From: Nocardioides hwasunensis
GTDB lineage: Bacteria > Actinomycetota > Actinomycetes > Propionibacteriales > Nocardioidaceae
DNA: 64,000 nt
Reading direction: 5' to 3'
NCBI RefSeq assembly: GCF_014779665.1
Contig: NZ_JACXYY010000001.1
Location: 372,001 to 436,000, forward strand
The notes beneath the pieces were generated by a model. It was not told where the DNA came from, ran no database searches, and was given only the letters and a program-made list of their open reading frames with translations. This document shows positions 26,685 to 36,339 of this stretch, in pieces. Numbering within the stretch: position 1 is the stretch's first letter; every line of letters starts with the position of its first letter. The position numbers and the translations under genes were made by a program.

Positions 26685-27079
26685 AGGCCGAAGCCTGGGT
26701 CTTCGGAGCCACCGCACTGTTCGTCGCGGTCGTCACTCCGGCCTACTGGTTCCTCGCCCACGACTGGACCGGCACGTCCGCGCTGGTCATGACCGCGCTG
26801 CTGTTCGGCATGGTCACCATGTACCTCGGCTTCCACGCCTCGAAGATGGACCCCCGTCCCGAGGACCGCAAGGAAGGTGAGATCGCCGAGGGAGCCGGCG
26901 AGCTGGGCTTCTTCCCGCCCTACTCGTGGTGGCCGCTGTGGTGCGCCCTCGCGCTCGGCCTGCTGGTCTACGGCGTCGCGCTCGCAGCGTGGTGGCTGGT
27001 GATCATCGGCTTCATCGTCGGCGCGGTGATGACCTGTGGCTTCGTCTTCGAGTACTACCGGGGCGAGCACGCCCACTGA
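26681..27079 (+). CDS. ctaF: Actinobacterial cytochrome c oxidase subunit IV
   Basis: A 132-residue subunit with four hydrophobic segments ([70 protein letters not shown]). It is specific to the actinobacterial bc1-aa3 supercomplex and lacks prosthetic groups. The segment [15 protein letters not shown] between helices 2 and 3 is typical. Its ATG overlaps the ctaD stop. ctaC, ctaD and ctaF form a coupled operon. Confidence 0.95.
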   Translation: MKAEAWVFGATALFVAVVTPAYWFLAHDWTGTSALVMTALLFGMVTMYLGFHASKMDPRPEDRKEGEIAEGAGELGFFPPYSWWPLWCALALGLLVYGVALAAWWLVIIGFIVGAVMTCGFVFEYYRGEHAH

Positions 27080-27191
27080 GTCATCGCTGATCCACCCCTG
27101 ATCGGTGCGCCACACCCGCGCCAACCACGACCAGGGCCCGCCCGCGACGTACGCTGGGTGGGTCTTGTCGTTCTCCTGGGGGTCTCACCAC

Positions 27192-28421
27192 ATGCGCTCT
27201 CGTGCGCTCGTCACCACGCGCTCCGCCCACCGTGCCACGGTGGCCGGTGTCGCGGTCCTCGCCCTCACCGCAGGGCTGACCGCGTGCACCTCGCCCGGAG
27301 GGGGTTCCTCCGCCGACGGACCAGGCCAGCGACCCGGAGGCCAGTCGGCCTCCGAGACCGCCAGGCCCCAGCCCGTACGCCTCAGCACCAGCTTCACCGA
27401 CCCCGCCAGCGTCCCCATCGACGCACCGGTGTCGGTCAGCGCGAGCGGCGGCACCCTGGATGCGGTGCAGGTGACCTCCAGCGCGGGTGACGTGACCGGA
27501 GAGGTGGCGGACGGCTCGTGGACGGCCTCGAGCCTGCTCGAGCCCGGCACCGACTACACCATCACCGCCACCGCGACGCGCTCCGACGGCCACGCGGTGG
27601 AGCGCACCCGCAGCTTCCACACCGTCGACCTGACCCTCGACCAGCAGACGTTCCCCTCGGTCGCGCCCCTGAACGGCGAGACGGTCGGCGTGGGCATGCC
27701 CGTCGTGGTCACCTTCGACCTCCCGGTGACCGACAAGGCGCTCTTCGAGAAGCACATGCACGTCACCAGCAGCCCCGAGCAGAAGGGGTCGTGGTACTGG
27801 CTGAGCGACCGGGAGGCGCACTTCCGACCGGCGCACTACTGGAAGCCCGGAACCGACGTCTCGGTGGACGTCGACGTCAACAGCCTGCCCGCCGGCAACG
27901 GCATCTTCGGACAGGAGTCGCGCAGCATCGACTTCCACATCGGCGACTCGGTGGTCAGCAAGGTCGACGTCGACACCCACCTCATGCGCACCTTCATCAA
28001 CGGCACGCTCGCCCGCACCATGCCGATCAGTGCCGGCAAGGCCGGGTGGGAGACCCGGTCGGGCACCAAGGTGATCATCGAGAAGTTCCGGCGCAAGACG
28101 ATGAACGCCGCCACGATCGGCGTCGACGAGAGCGACCCGGAGTACTACAACCTCTCGAACGTCGAGTACGCCATGCGCGTCACGTACTCCGGCGAGTTCA
28201 TCCACGCGGCCCCCTGGTCGGTCGGCTCCCAGGGCAGCGCCAACGTCTCGCACGGCTGCGTCGGCATGAGCCTGGCTGACGCACAGTGGCTCTACGACCG
28301 CACCAGCAGGGGCGACGTCGTGGAGGTCAGCGGCTCCGAGCGGCAGATGACCCTCGACAACGGCTACGGCGACTGGAACCTGTCGCCCCAGGCGTGGCGC
28401 AAGGGCTCCGCGCTCTCCTGA
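27192..28421 (+). CDS. Lipoprotein L,D-transpeptidase (Ig-like domain + YkuD)
   Basis: A 409-residue exported protein. The signal peptide ends in the lipobox LTAC, with C32 as the lipidated residue, and is followed by a Gly/Ser-rich linker. Ig-like domains occupy about residues 60-265. The catalytic YkuD domain follows, with H338, H354 and the nucleophile C356 in VSHGCVGMS. Its layout matches Mycobacterium LdtMt2-type enzymes that make 3-3 cross-links in peptidoglycan. The ATG at 27192 follows CCTGGGGG. A TACGCT about 40 bp upstream may be the -10 box. Confidence 0.95.
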   Translation: MRSRALVTTRSAHRATVAGVAVLALTAGLTACTSPGGGSSADGPGQRPGGQSASETARPQPVRLSTSFTDPASVPIDAPVSVSASGGTLDAVQVTSSAGDVTGEVADGSWTASSLLEPGTDYTITATATRSDGHAVERTRSFHTVDLTLDQQTFPSVAPLNGETVGVGMPVVVTFDLPVTDKALFEKHMHVTSSPEQKGSWYWLSDREAHFRPAHYWKPGTDVSVDVDVNSLPAGNGIFGQESRSIDFHIGDSVVSKVDVDTHLMRTFINGTLARTMPISAGKAGWETRSGTKVIIEKFRRKTMNAATIGVDESDPEYYNLSNVEYAMRVTYSGEFIHAAPWSVGSQGSANVSHGCVGMSLADAQWLYDRTSRGDVVEVSGSERQMTLDNGYGDWNLSPQAWRKGSALS

Positions 28422-28444
28422 AGCCCCCGGCCTGACGAAGAAGA

Positions 28445-28475
28445 AGGGCCCGCCGGGACGATCCCGGCGGGCCCT
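28445..28475. terminator. Bidirectional terminator between the L,D-transpeptidase gene and qcrB
   Basis: A 14-bp GC-rich stem with a three-base loop (left arm 28445-28458, right arm 28462-28475), flanked by GAAGAAGA on the left and a T-poor tail on the right. It lies 24 bp after the L,D-transpeptidase gene and 30 bp after the convergent qcrB gene, so it can serve both. Confidence 0.85.
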
Positions 28476-28504
28476 GCTCCATGCTGGCGGACCAGCGGCG
28501 CGGC

Positions 28505-30259
28505 TCAGTGGTCGCGCAGCGGTACGTCGTCGGCGTCGCGCAGGCGGTGGTCGTCGAACTGGTGACCGTCGGCCGGGTGGTCCAGACCGGCCTGGAGCTC
28601 CGCCTCGTGCTCGGCGTGGTGGTGCGCCTCCTCGAGCTCGGCCCGCGTGGGCTTCTGCACGTTGTTGCTGTACATCCACGACGACAGCCTCGCCCGCAGC
28701 CGCTCGGAGCGGGAGTTGGGCGCCGTCACGCCAGCCGAGTCCGTCTCGCTCGGCAACGCCAGGACCTCGTCACGGTCACGTGCAGTGAGCGTGTAGGCGG
28801 ACGTCGCGCTGATCGGGAGGTGACGCTCGGAGTACTGGCCCTCGGGGGAGCGGGTGATGATGCCCGTCTCGTAGCCGTGGAGCAGCTTCTCGTTGTCGTG
28901 GCGCTGCAGGGAGATGCACCACCGACGCGTGATCCAGAAGGCCAGGACCGGCCCCAGGAAGATCGCCACGCGCATGAAGTAGGTGATCTGGTTGATGCTC
29001 AGGTGCAGCTTGATGGCGATGATGTCGTTACCACCCGCGGCCCAGGCGAGGCCGTAGAACGTCATCAGGGCGACCATGACCGCGGTGCGCGTGGGCGCGT
29101 TGCGGGGGCGCTGGAGCAGGTGGTGGTCGCGCTTGTCGCCGGTGATCCAGCCCTCGAGGAAGGGCAGGAGGATCAGGACGACGAGCATGAGCGGCGGAAC
29201 GATCAGGATCGGGAGCATCACGTTCCACGAGATCGTGTAGCCGAAGATCACCGACTCCCAGTGGCTCGGGATGATCCGCAGCAGGCCGTCGGGCCAGCCC
29301 ATGTACCAGTCGGGCTGGGAGCCGGCGGTGACCTTGGTCGGGTCGTAGGGGCCGAACTTCCACACCGGGTTGATCGACATCAGGCCGCCCATGAGGGCGA
29401 TGACGCCGAAGACCATGAAGAAGAAGCCGCCGGCCTTGGCGGCGTACACGGGCAGCATGGGGAATCCCACGACGTTCTGCTCGGTGCGGCCGGGGCCAGG
29501 CCACTGCGTGTGCTTGTGGTAGACGAGCAGCAGCATGTGCGCGGCGATCAGAGCCAGCAGGATGCCGGGGATGAGCAGCACGTGGATGATGTAGAGGCGC
29601 GGGATGATCGACTCGCCGGGGAACTCGCCGCCGAAGAGGAAGAACGACATGTACGCGCCCACCACGGGGGTGGCCTTGAGGAAGCCGTCGGCGGCACGGA
29701 CGCCGGTGCCCGAGAGCAGGTCGTCGGGCAGCGAGTAGCCGGTGAAGCCCTCGAGCGTGCCGAGGAGCAGCAGCACGCAGCCGATGACCCAGTTGAGCTC
29801 ACGGGGCTTGCGGTAGGCGCCGGTGAAGGCGACGCGCAGCAGGTGCACCATCATCGAGGCGATGAAGATGGCCGCCGCCCAGTGGTGCATCTGGCGCATC
29901 AGCAGGCCGCCGCGGACGTCGAAGGAGATGTGCACCGTCGAGGCCATCGACTCCGACATGCCGATGCCGCGGAGCTGGTCGTAGGAGCCCTCGTAGGTGA
30001 TGTGACCCATCGAGGGGTTGAACCACAAGGTGAGGAAGACGCCGGTGAGGAGCAGCACGACGAAGCTCCAGAGCGCGATCTCGCCGAGCATGAACGACCA
30101 GTGGTCGGGGAAGACCTTCCGGAGGTTCTTCTTCATGGCGGTGGCCAGGCCGAGGCGGTCGTCCGCCCAGGTGGCCAGGGACCCGGCGGGGCCGGGCTTC
30201 GATGCGGTTGCGGCGTTCGTGCGGTTGCTCGTCGCGACCTTGCTGGTGTCGACGCTCAC
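28505..30259 (-). CDS. qcrB: Cytochrome bc1 complex cytochrome b subunit
   Basis: A 584-residue membrane subunit with eight core helices. The heme-bearing helices include MRQMHHWAAAIFIASMMVHLL, where the paired histidines are two of the b-heme ligands, and the partner histidine helix IIHVLLIPGILLALIAAHML. The PEWY-like motif of the Qo site is replaced by the actinobacterial sequence SQPDWYMGWPDG. The C-terminal 120 residues form a hydrophilic His/Glu/Asp-rich tail ending in DDVPLRDH, also typical of actinobacteria. It is the last gene of ctaE-qcrC-qcrA-qcrB, and its start overlaps the qcrA stop (ATGA). Confidence 0.97.
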   Translation of the reverse strand: MSVDTSKVATSNRTNAATASKPGPAGSLATWADDRLGLATAMKKNLRKVFPDHWSFMLGEIALWSFVVLLLTGVFLTLWFNPSMGHITYEGSYDQLRGIGMSESMASTVHISFDVRGGLLMRQMHHWAAAIFIASMMVHLLRVAFTGAYRKPRELNWVIGCVLLLLGTLEGFTGYSLPDDLLSGTGVRAADGFLKATPVVGAYMSFFLFGGEFPGESIIPRLYIIHVLLIPGILLALIAAHMLLLVYHKHTQWPGPGRTEQNVVGFPMLPVYAAKAGGFFFMVFGVIALMGGLMSINPVWKFGPYDPTKVTAGSQPDWYMGWPDGLLRIIPSHWESVIFGYTISWNVMLPILIVPPLMLVVLILLPFLEGWITGDKRDHHLLQRPRNAPTRTAVMVALMTFYGLAWAAGGNDIIAIKLHLSINQITYFMRVAIFLGPVLAFWITRRWCISLQRHDNEKLLHGYETGIITRSPEGQYSERHLPISATSAYTLTARDRDEVLALPSETDSAGVTAPNSRSERLRARLSSWMYSNNVQKPTRAELEEAHHHAEHEAELQAGLDHPADGHQFDDHRLRDADDVPLRDH

Positions 30260-31347
30260 TGCTTCTCACGCTCCCAGTAGCTAGCCCCGATGGGCTCGGT
30301 GAAGTCGCTCTGCGCGACGAGGTAGCCCTCTTCGTCCACTGCGATGGGCAGCTGGGGGAGGGGGCGGGCAGCCGGACCGAAGATGACCTTCGCGTGGTCC
30401 GCGAGGTCGAAGGTCGACTGGTGGCACGGGCACAGCACGTGGTGCGTGGTGCGCTCGTAGAGGGAGATCGGGCATCCGACGTGGGTGCAGATCTTCGAGT
30501 AGCAGATGATTCCGTCGACGGTCCACTTCTCACGCCCCTTGAGCGGCGTGATGTCGTCGGGGTCCATCCGGACGATGATGATGGCGCCCTTGGCCTTGTC
30601 GATCTGCTCCTGGGCGCCGTGCAGCTCGGGGTAGCCGTTCTCCTCGGTGGGGAACATCGCCTCGGGAGCACCGTTGATGAGGTCGCCGACCTCGATCTCG
30701 CTGGCGAGGATCGGGGTGCCGACGACGTCGCGCACGAGCCGCATGCCCGGTGCCCAGATGGTCTTCGCGAGCTTGCTGATGTCGAGCTGGTCGCCCGGGG
30801 CGAGGTCGCGCAGGAGCACGACGCTCGGGAGGCCCAGACCGACGCCGATGGCGCCGAACATGGTGTTGCGCACGAGCGGGCGGCGGCCGATGCCGGACTC
30901 GTCGAGGCCGGCGTTGAGCGCGGCGACGGTGGCGTCGCGGTCCTCCTGGGGGGAGGCGGCGGGGTGCCGCATCTCGACCATCTCGGCGTCGGCCATCAGC
31001 TTGCGCGCGAGGTGGATGATCGCGGTGCCGATGAGCAGGAGGGTCAGGCCGAGCGTGACGCCGAGGGTCACGGTGGAGGCGCCGAGGCCGCCGATCGTGT
31101 CCCAGGAGTCGCCCACCGAGAAGGTGAAGTAGCTGACCACGAAGAGGACGGCCATGACCATCGCGCCGATGAACATCGCGGCGATCTGTCGCTCGGCACG
31201 GCGCTCGGCCTTCGGGTCGACGTCGGTCGGGCGCCACTTGTGGGGCGGGAGCCCCGGGTCGGCGATCGGGTCGGCCTCGACGCGCTCGGGCAGGTGGGAG
31301 TCCCCGCCGCCCGAGGTGGGCTCGATGCTGCTGTTGTCGTTGCTCAC
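30256..31347 (-). CDS. qcrA: Rieske iron-sulfur subunit of the cytochrome bc1 complex
   Basis: A 363-residue protein with three transmembrane helices in the N-terminal half (IAAMFIGAMVMAVLFVVSYF; STVTLGVTLGLTLLLIGTAI; TMFGAIGVGLGLPSVVLL), as in other actinobacteria where the usual single helix is tripled. The C-terminal Rieske domain holds the [2Fe-2S] ligands in CTHVGC and CPCHQS. A hydrophilic N-terminal stretch of about 55 residues precedes the helices. It is coupled to qcrC upstream and qcrB downstream through overlapping start and stop codons. Confidence 0.97.
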   Translation of the reverse strand: MSNDNSSIEPTSGGGDSHLPERVEADPIADPGLPPHKWRPTDVDPKAERRAERQIAAMFIGAMVMAVLFVVSYFTFSVGDSWDTIGGLGASTVTLGVTLGLTLLLIGTAIIHLARKLMADAEMVEMRHPAASPQEDRDATVAALNAGLDESGIGRRPLVRNTMFGAIGVGLGLPSVVLLRDLAPGDQLDISKLAKTIWAPGMRLVRDVVGTPILASEIEVGDLINGAPEAMFPTEENGYPELHGAQEQIDKAKGAIIIVRMDPDDITPLKGREKWTVDGIICYSKICTHVGCPISLYERTTHHVLCPCHQSTFDLADHAKVIFGPAARPLPQLPIAVDEEGYLVAQSDFTEPIGASYWEREKQ

Positions 31348-32216
31348 GATTCCACCTTGCTCTTCGTGGTGCGCGTCGTGTGCGAGGCGATCCAGACCGC
31401 CGCGCCGACGAGGCCGCCGATGCCGAGGACCCAGACGAACAGGCCCTCACCGACCGGCCCGTAGCCGCCGAGCGTGAAGCCGGCCACCTCGGGGGCGTCC
31501 TCGAGGCTGCCGAGGTAGGCGATGACGTCGCGCTTCTCGTCGGGGGAGAGGTTGCCGTTGCTGAAGGTCGGCATCTGCTGCGGTCCGGTCAGCAGCGCCT
31601 CGTAGATGTACTTGCCCTCGACGCCGTGGAGCGTGGGCGCGTAGCCGCCGCGGGGCATGGCTCCGCCGGCGCCGTTGAAGTTGTGGCAGGCCGTGCAGTT
31701 GGTGAGGAAGATCTGGCCGCCGCGGGAGATCGCCTCCTGGCGCTCCTCCTCGGACAGGCCCTCGATCGAGTAGTCGGACTCGTTGGGGATCGCCGGGCCG
31801 GGGCCGAGGGAGGCGACGTACGCCGCGAGCGCGTCCACCTCGTCGTCGCTGAAGGCGACGGCCTTGCGGGGTGCCTGCTGGCCGGGTGCGGCCATGGGCA
31901 TCCGGCCGGTGCCGACCTGGAAGTCGACCGCGGCGGCGCCCGTGCCGACGAGCGGCGGGCCGATCTGGTAGCCCGGACGCACGGTCGGGATGCCCTCACC
32001 GTTCTTGCCGTGGCAGAAGGCGCAGCTGGCGAGGAAGAGCTCCTTGCCCTGCGCGATCTTCTCGGTCTCGCTCGCCTGGCTCTGCGCCTGGGCCGGAGCG
32101 AAGGCGGTGTAGAGCGAGCCGGAGATCAGCAGGCCCAGCAGCAGCACGGCGAGACCCGCGAGCGGCCCCCGGCGATGCCGGGAGAGGCGACCAGCGGTTC
32201 GGTTGAGCAAACGCAC
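31344..32216 (-). CDS. qcrC: Dihaem cytochrome c subunit of the bc1 complex
   Basis: A 290-residue membrane-anchored dihaem c-type cytochrome. The N-terminal signal/anchor helix (LAGLAVLLLGLLISGSLY) is followed by two cytochrome c domains with haem-binding CAFCH and CTACH motifs; likely axial methionines occur in TGRMPMAAPG and GPQQMPTFSNG. A C-terminal transmembrane helix (GLFVWVLGIGGLVGAAVWIA) anchors it. In actinobacteria this subunit passes electrons directly from bc1 to CuA, replacing a soluble cytochrome c. The GTG start is 30 bp after ctaE. Confidence 0.97.
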   Translation of the reverse strand: MRLLNRTAGRLSRHRRGPLAGLAVLLLGLLISGSLYTAFAPAQAQSQASETEKIAQGKELFLASCAFCHGKNGEGIPTVRPGYQIGPPLVGTGAAAVDFQVGTGRMPMAAPGQQAPRKAVAFSDDEVDALAAYVASLGPGPAIPNESDYSIEGLSEEERQEAISRGGQIFLTNCTACHNFNGAGGAMPRGGYAPTLHGVEGKYIYEALLTGPQQMPTFSNGNLSPDEKRDVIAYLGSLEDAPEVAGFTLGGYGPVGEGLFVWVLGIGGLVGAAVWIASHTTRTTKSKVES

Positions 32217-32246
32217 GATAAGTCCTTGGCGGTGGGGGATCGGTGC

Positions 32247-32894
32247 TTACTGGATGACGTAGATCGTGAAGAACAGGCCGATCCACACCACGTCGACGAA
32301 GTGCCAGTAGTAGGACACGACGATCGCGGTCACGGCTTGCTCGTGGGTGAAGCGTCGGGCCAGGTAGGTCCGGCCCAGCACGAAGAGGAAGGCGATCAAC
32401 CCCCCGACCACGTGGATGCCGTGGAAGCCGGTGGTCAGGTAGAACATCGAGCCGTAGGCCGAGCTCGGGATGGTCACGCCGTGGTGCACCAGCTCGACGT
32501 ACTCCAACGCCTGTCCGCCCACGAAGATGGCGCCCATGACGTAGGTCAGGATGAACCACTCGCGCAGGCCCCACTTGGTGAAGTTGAGCAGGCCGCCGGT
32601 GCGGCCGACCTGGCCGCGCTCGGCTGCGAACACGCCCCACTGGCAGGCGAACGAGGAGGCCACCAGGATCGAGGTGTTGGCGGTGGCGAAGACGACGTTG
32701 AGCTTGGCCGTCTCCTGTCCCCACAGCTCGGGGCTGACCGCCCGGATGGTGAAGTAGGCCGCGAACAGCGCCGCGAAGAACATCAGCTCGCTGGAGAGCC
32801 AGATGATGGTGCCCACGCTGACCATGCTGGGTCGGTCGTGGTGCCCGTGCAGACGGGAGGCCGGGATCGCAGTTGCTGTCGCCACAGGCGTCAT
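32247..32894 (-). CDS. ctaE: Cytochrome c oxidase subunit III
   Basis: A 215-residue membrane protein with five helices typical of actinobacterial subunit III. Motifs include [20 protein letters not shown] with the conserved glutamate, and the C-terminal [20 protein letters not shown]. The ATG at 32894 is preceded by GGGAGAAG. It heads the ctaE-qcrC-qcrA-qcrB operon, placed opposite to ctaCDF, as in many actinobacteria. The 66-bp space to the divergent CtaG-type gene holds promoters for both. Confidence 0.96.
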   Translation of the reverse strand: MTPVATATAIPASRLHGHHDRPSMVSVGTIIWLSSELMFFAALFAAYFTIRAVSPELWGQETAKLNVVFATANTSILVASSFACQWGVFAAERGQVGRTGGLLNFTKWGLREWFILTYVMGAIFVGGQALEYVELVHHGVTIPSSAYGSMFYLTTGFHGIHVVGGLIAFLFVLGRTYLARRFTHEQAVTAIVVSYYWHFVDVVWIGLFFTIYVIQ

Positions 32895-32947
32895 TATTGC
32901 TTCTCCCGGAGGTGGAGGGCACCCCGACCCCCTGTGTTGTCGCGACA

Positions 32948-32953
32948 TAAAGT
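32948..32953 (+). promoter_or_regulatory. Putative -10 box of a leaderless ctaG-like promoter
   Basis: TAAAGT followed by seven bases and the GTG at 32961. No Shine-Dalgarno sequence is seen, in line with a leaderless message. Confidence 0.45.
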
Positions 32954-32960
32954 TCACAGG

Positions 32961-33890
32961 GTGCTGATCCCCCTGTCCGGTGCCTCCCAGGAAGCCCTCG
33001 AGACCCTCCCGCGTTTCACGCTGGGACGGGTCTTCACCGAGTGGGGGATCGACCCCATCCCGTTCGTCGTGACGGTCTGGGCGGTGGGCCTCTACGTGCT
33101 CGGGGTGGTGGTCCTGAGCCGCCGCGGCGACCGCTGGCCGGTCGGTCGGACCCTCGCCTTCGTCGGGCTCGGGATGGGCGCCTTCTTCCTGGCGACGAGC
33201 TCGGGACTCGGTCGCTACGACACCACGCTGCTCAGCGTGCACATGGTCCAGCACATGCTGCTGTCGATGGTGGTGCCGCTGGCGCTGGCGCTCGGAGCAC
33301 CCGTGACGCTCGCCCTGCGCACGCTCCCGCGCAAGCCTCGGCGGTGGCTGCTGGCGGTGCTGCACTCCCGCGTCGCCAAGGTGCTGGCCTTCCCGCCGCT
33401 GGCGTTCGTGCTCTACGTCGCCTCGCCGTGGGCGCTCTACTTCAGCTCCTGGTACGACGCCAGCCTGAGCTCGACGTTCGTGCACCAGATGATGCACATC
33501 CACCTCGTGCTGGTGGGCACCCTGTTCTTCTGGCCGCTGATGGGCGTCGACCCGGTGCCCGGCAGGGTCGGCCACCCGTTCCGGGTGCTGCTGACGCTGA
33601 TGACGCTGCCGTTCCACGCGTTCCTGGGCGTCACCATCATGGGTCAGTCGACGCTGATCGGCGGCGCGCACTACCTCGCGCTGCGGGAGGGCCCCATGGG
33701 TGCGTGGCTGCCACCCGTGCTCGACGACCAGCACCTGGCCGGGGGAATCCTCTGGGCCAGCGGGGACCTCATCGGGGTGCTGTTCTTCGGCGTGCTGTTC
33801 ACGCAGTGGCTGCGGTCGTCGATGAAGGAGGCCGCCCGGGAGGACCGCCGGCTCGACCTCGAGGAGCGGCGGCGTACGACGACCGGCTGA
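32961..33890 (+). CDS. CtaG-type (caa3_CtaG) cytochrome c oxidase assembly protein
   Basis: A 309-residue membrane protein with about seven helices. Family landmarks include [49 protein letters not shown] and a histidine-rich [15 protein letters not shown], matching the caa3_CtaG family whose members help insert copper into cytochrome oxidase. Conserved histidines in the membrane (HMVQHM, HQMMHIH) are candidate metal ligands. Its location beside ctaE and ctaCDF supports the role. It should not be confused with the Cox11-type CtaG, which is unrelated in sequence. Confidence 0.88.
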   Translation: MLIPLSGASQEALETLPRFTLGRVFTEWGIDPIPFVVTVWAVGLYVLGVVVLSRRGDRWPVGRTLAFVGLGMGAFFLATSSGLGRYDTTLLSVHMVQHMLLSMVVPLALALGAPVTLALRTLPRKPRRWLLAVLHSRVAKVLAFPPLAFVLYVASPWALYFSSWYDASLSSTFVHQMMHIHLVLVGTLFFWPLMGVDPVPGRVGHPFRVLLTLMTLPFHAFLGVTIMGQSTLIGGAHYLALREGPMGAWLPPVLDDQHLAGGILWASGDLIGVLFFGVLFTQWLRSSMKEAAREDRRLDLEERRRTTTG

Positions 33891-33942
33891 CGCCTCGTCG
33901 GTCGTGACCCGTGCCACAGGGTCGGCGGACCTCCTGCATGGT

Positions 33943-33948
33943 TACGAT
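33943..33948 (+). promoter_or_regulatory. Putative -10 box of a leaderless promoter for the receiver-like gene
   Basis: TACGAT, six bases before the GTG at 33955; matches the actinobacterial TAnnnT consensus. Confidence 0.55.
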
Positions 33949-33954
33949 GCTCGG

Positions 33955-34371
33955 GTGAGCCACGCCCCCTCAGATCGTCCGGTCAAGGTCCTCGTCTACA
34001 GCGACGACGTGAACACCCGCCAGCAGGTGATCCTGGCGCTGGGCCGTCGCCCGCACCCCGACCTCCCGGAGCTCGAGTACGTCGAGGTGGCGACCGAGCC
34101 CGTCGTCATCCAGAACATGGATGCCGGAGACATCGCGCTGGCCATCCTCGACGGCGAGGCCGTCCCGGCCGGTGGCATGGGCATCGCCAAGCAGCTCAAG
34201 GACGAGATCTACCAGTGTCCGCCGGTCCTCGTGCTCACCGGCCGTCCGCAGGACGCCTGGCTGGCGACGTGGTCGCGGGCCGAGGCGGCCGTGCCGCACC
34301 CGATCGACCCGATCCAGCTCGCCGAGGCGGTCATCGGGCTGCTGCGCCCCTCGGTCCCGGCCACGCACTGA
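33955..34371 (+). CDS. Receiver-like (response-regulator fold) protein without output domain
   Basis: A 138-residue protein that resembles a CheY-like fold: strand 1 [15 protein letters not shown], a strand-3-like [12 protein letters not shown] where the phosphoacceptor would be, and [19 protein letters not shown] near the usual Thr/Lys positions. Whether the aspartate and lysine are functional is uncertain, so it could be a pseudo-receiver. GTG at 33955 lies six bases after TACGAT (33943-33948), a good -10 box, so the message is likely leaderless. It sits between ctaG and trpD. Confidence 0.75.
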   Translation: MSHAPSDRPVKVLVYSDDVNTRQQVILALGRRPHPDLPELEYVEVATEPVVIQNMDAGDIALAILDGEAVPAGGMGIAKQLKDEIYQCPPVLVLTGRPQDAWLATWSRAEAAVPHPIDPIQLAEAVIGLLRPSVPATH

Positions 34372-34402
34372 AACCCGGGCCGGAGCCACCCGGTCGCCCC
34401 AC

Positions 34403-34408
34403 TAGCCT
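34403..34408 (+). promoter_or_regulatory. Putative -10 box of a leaderless trpD promoter
   Basis: TAGCCT, seven bases before the ATG at 34416. With no leader RNA, attenuation through a trp leader peptide is excluded at this promoter. Confidence 0.5.
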
Positions 34409-34415
34409 GATCCCC

Positions 34416-35444
34416 ATGTCCCACACCTGGCCCGACGTCCTCTCCACGCTGGTCGCCGGAGGCGACCTGTCGACCGAGCAGGCGCGATGGGCCATGGACG
34501 AGGTGTTCGCCGGCGCGGCGACGCCCGTCCAGCTCGCGGGCCTCGTGGTGGCGCTGCGGGCCAAGGGCGAGACCGTCGAGGAGGTCTCCGGCATCGCCGA
34601 GGCCATGCTCGCGGCCGCGAACCCCATCTCGGTCCCCGGGCGGCTCCTCGACGTCGTCGGGACCGGTGGCGACCGGTCCATGTCGGTCAACATCTCCACG
34701 ATGGCCGCGATCGTCGCCGCGGGCGCCGGTGCCCGTGTCGTCAAGCACGGCAACCGCTCCGCGTCCTCCCAGTCCGGGTCGGCCGACGTGCTGGAGGCGC
34801 TCGGCATCCGGCTCGACCTCGAGCCGGAGCGGGTCGCGGAGGTCGCCGAGGAGGCCGGCATCACCTTCTGCTTCTCCGCCGCCTTCCACCCGGCCATGCG
34901 ACACGCTGCGGTGCCCCGGCGCGAGCTCGGCATCGCGACCACCTTCAACATCCTCGGACCGTTGACCAACCCGGCCCGTCCGCAGGCGCAGGCCATCGGC
35001 TGCGCGGACCTCCGGATGGCCCCCGTCATGGCCGGCGTCCTGGCCAGGCGCGGCGTCGACGCGTGGGTCTTCCGCGGCGACGACGGCCTCGACGAGCTCA
35101 CCACCACGACCACCTCGACGCTGTGGCGCGTCCACGGGGGCTCGGTCACCGAGCAGTCGATCGACCCAGCCACGCTCGACATCCCCCGCGCGACCACCGA
35201 GGACCTCCGCGGCGGCGACGCCGCGCACAACGCCGACGTCGTACGCCGTCTCCTGGCGGGTGATACCGGCCCGGTCCGCGACGCAGTGGTGCTCAACGCG
35301 GGCGCCGCGCTGGCGGTCCACGGGGCGCCGGACGACGACGTCGAGCCTGCCCTCGCCGCCGGCGTGGCCCGGGCTGCCGAGGCGATCGACTCCGGTCAGG
35401 CAGCCGCTGCGCTCGAGCGGTGGGTGGCCGCTTCGGGGCGCTGA
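34416..35444 (+). CDS. trpD: Anthranilate phosphoribosyltransferase
   Basis: A 342-residue enzyme of tryptophan synthesis that joins anthranilate to PRPP. The PRPP/Mg site is visible in the motif [16 protein letters not shown] (about residues 80-95), followed by [20 protein letters not shown] and the anthranilate-tunnel block [16 protein letters not shown]. An acidic DDGLDELT motif binds the second metal. The length is normal. It stands alone, away from other trp genes, and appears to be leaderless. It lies just after a receiver-like gene and is convergent with a membrane operon. Confidence 0.97.
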   Translation: MSHTWPDVLSTLVAGGDLSTEQARWAMDEVFAGAATPVQLAGLVVALRAKGETVEEVSGIAEAMLAAANPISVPGRLLDVVGTGGDRSMSVNISTMAAIVAAGAGARVVKHGNRSASSQSGSADVLEALGIRLDLEPERVAEVAEEAGITFCFSAAFHPAMRHAAVPRRELGIATTFNILGPLTNPARPQAQAIGCADLRMAPVMAGVLARRGVDAWVFRGDDGLDELTTTTTSTLWRVHGGSVTEQSIDPATLDIPRATTEDLRGGDAAHNADVVRRLLAGDTGPVRDAVVLNAGAALAVHGAPDDDVEPALAAGVARAAEAIDSGQAAAALERWVAASGR

Positions 35445-35484
35445 CCCTGTCCTCCCAACGGTGCACGAGGCGGGTCGGACGCGG

Positions 35485-36339
35485 CTAGGAGTCGATCGCC
35501 GTCCTACGGCGACGAGCCTCGGCGTTGAGCCGGGGGAGAGCCAGGAAGAGGGCCATCTGGCCCAGTCCGGCGACGGGTGAGGAGAGCATCATGCCGACCG
35601 CCAGGGTCCACCAGTGGTCCCGGCGAGCGCCCCAGGCCACGAGTGCGATGGCGATCGGGAGACGCACGATGAGGGGCGGCAGGAAGGCAGCACCTACCTG
35701 GGTGTCCGTGCTGCCCGAGTGGATCCGCAGGAAGGAGATCCAGTCGCGCCAGAGCTCCGGCACCACGAGCCAGGATGCGAGTGCGATGCCCACGATGGTG
35801 CCCAGGCACACGAGGAGCTTGCGCCACTCGCCGCGCGCGAGGAACCAGATCGGCCCGAGGCACGAGGTGACTTTGGTCAGGAACGGCAACGACCAGAGCG
35901 CGGGATGGCGTTGGCCGAGGACGACGACCAAGGCCAGGAGCCAGTTGATGTTGCCGGTGAGGACCTCGTGGAGGCCGATGAGCGACAGGGGGACGGCGAC
36001 GTACCAGTGCGCGACCTTCACCAGCCAGATCACGGCGGCGACGGTGGCGATCGCCCACACGACGCCGAAGACGGGCCAGGGAAGCTGGGCGAGGGGCCAC
36101 ACGAGCTGAGCGAAGGCGGGACTGTAGAGGTAGGCGTCGAGCGTCGCCGGCGCGGCGTCGTACATCTCACCGCGCCATGCAGCCCAGTACGCGTGCGAGT
36201 CCACACCGAGTCCGTACCCGGCGCCGGCCACGAACTGGACCACCAGCCACGTCTGGAGCAGGGCGACCGCCCACAGCAGGTCGCGAGCCGCTCGTCTCCT
36301 TACGTGGCGGCCGGTCAGCTGCCGCTGGGCCCCGTTCAC
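35485..36339 (-). CDS. GT87-like (DUF2029) polyprenol-mannose-dependent membrane protein
   Basis: A 284-residue membrane protein with about eight hydrophobic segments. The opening DSHAYWAAWRGEMYDAAP and YLYSPAFAQLVWPLAQLPWP resemble the acidic first-loop region and YxYSP motif of GT87/DUF2029 glycosyltransferases, which transfer mannose from a polyprenyl carrier. At 284 residues it is much shorter than the usual 400, so it may be a divergent or reduced member. Its GTG overlaps the stop of the preceding membrane gene (GTGA). The substrate is unknown. Confidence 0.7.
   Translation of the reverse strand: MNGAQRQLTGRHVRRRAARDLLWAVALLQTWLVVQFVAGAGYGLGVDSHAYWAAWRGEMYDAAPATLDAYLYSPAFAQLVWPLAQLPWPVFGVVWAIATVAAVIWLVKVAHWYVAVPLSLIGLHEVLTGNINWLLALVVVLGQRHPALWSLPFLTKVTSCLGPIWFLARGEWRKLLVCLGTIVGIALASWLVVPELWRDWISFLRIHSGSTDTQVGAAFLPPLIVRLPIAIALVAWGARRDHWWTLAVGMMLSSPVAGLGQMALFLALPRLNAEARRRRTAIDS

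Noticed and set aside
24792..26717. 641-codon open frame on - antisense to ctaD
   Set aside because: Composition is His/Glu/Arg-rich with no recognisable domain; ctaD has full ligand motifs.
31380..33890. 836-codon open frame on + running through ctaE and qcrC
   Set aside because: Its first two thirds are antisense to the well-supported ctaE and qcrC genes and give a low-complexity Val/Gly/Asp-rich translation. Only the last 309 codons (from 32961) are the real CtaG-type gene.
34372..34416. Trp attenuator leader before trpD
   Set aside because: The intergenic space is 44 bp, has no leader peptide with tandem Trp codons and no competing hairpins, and the promoter appears to be leaderless.
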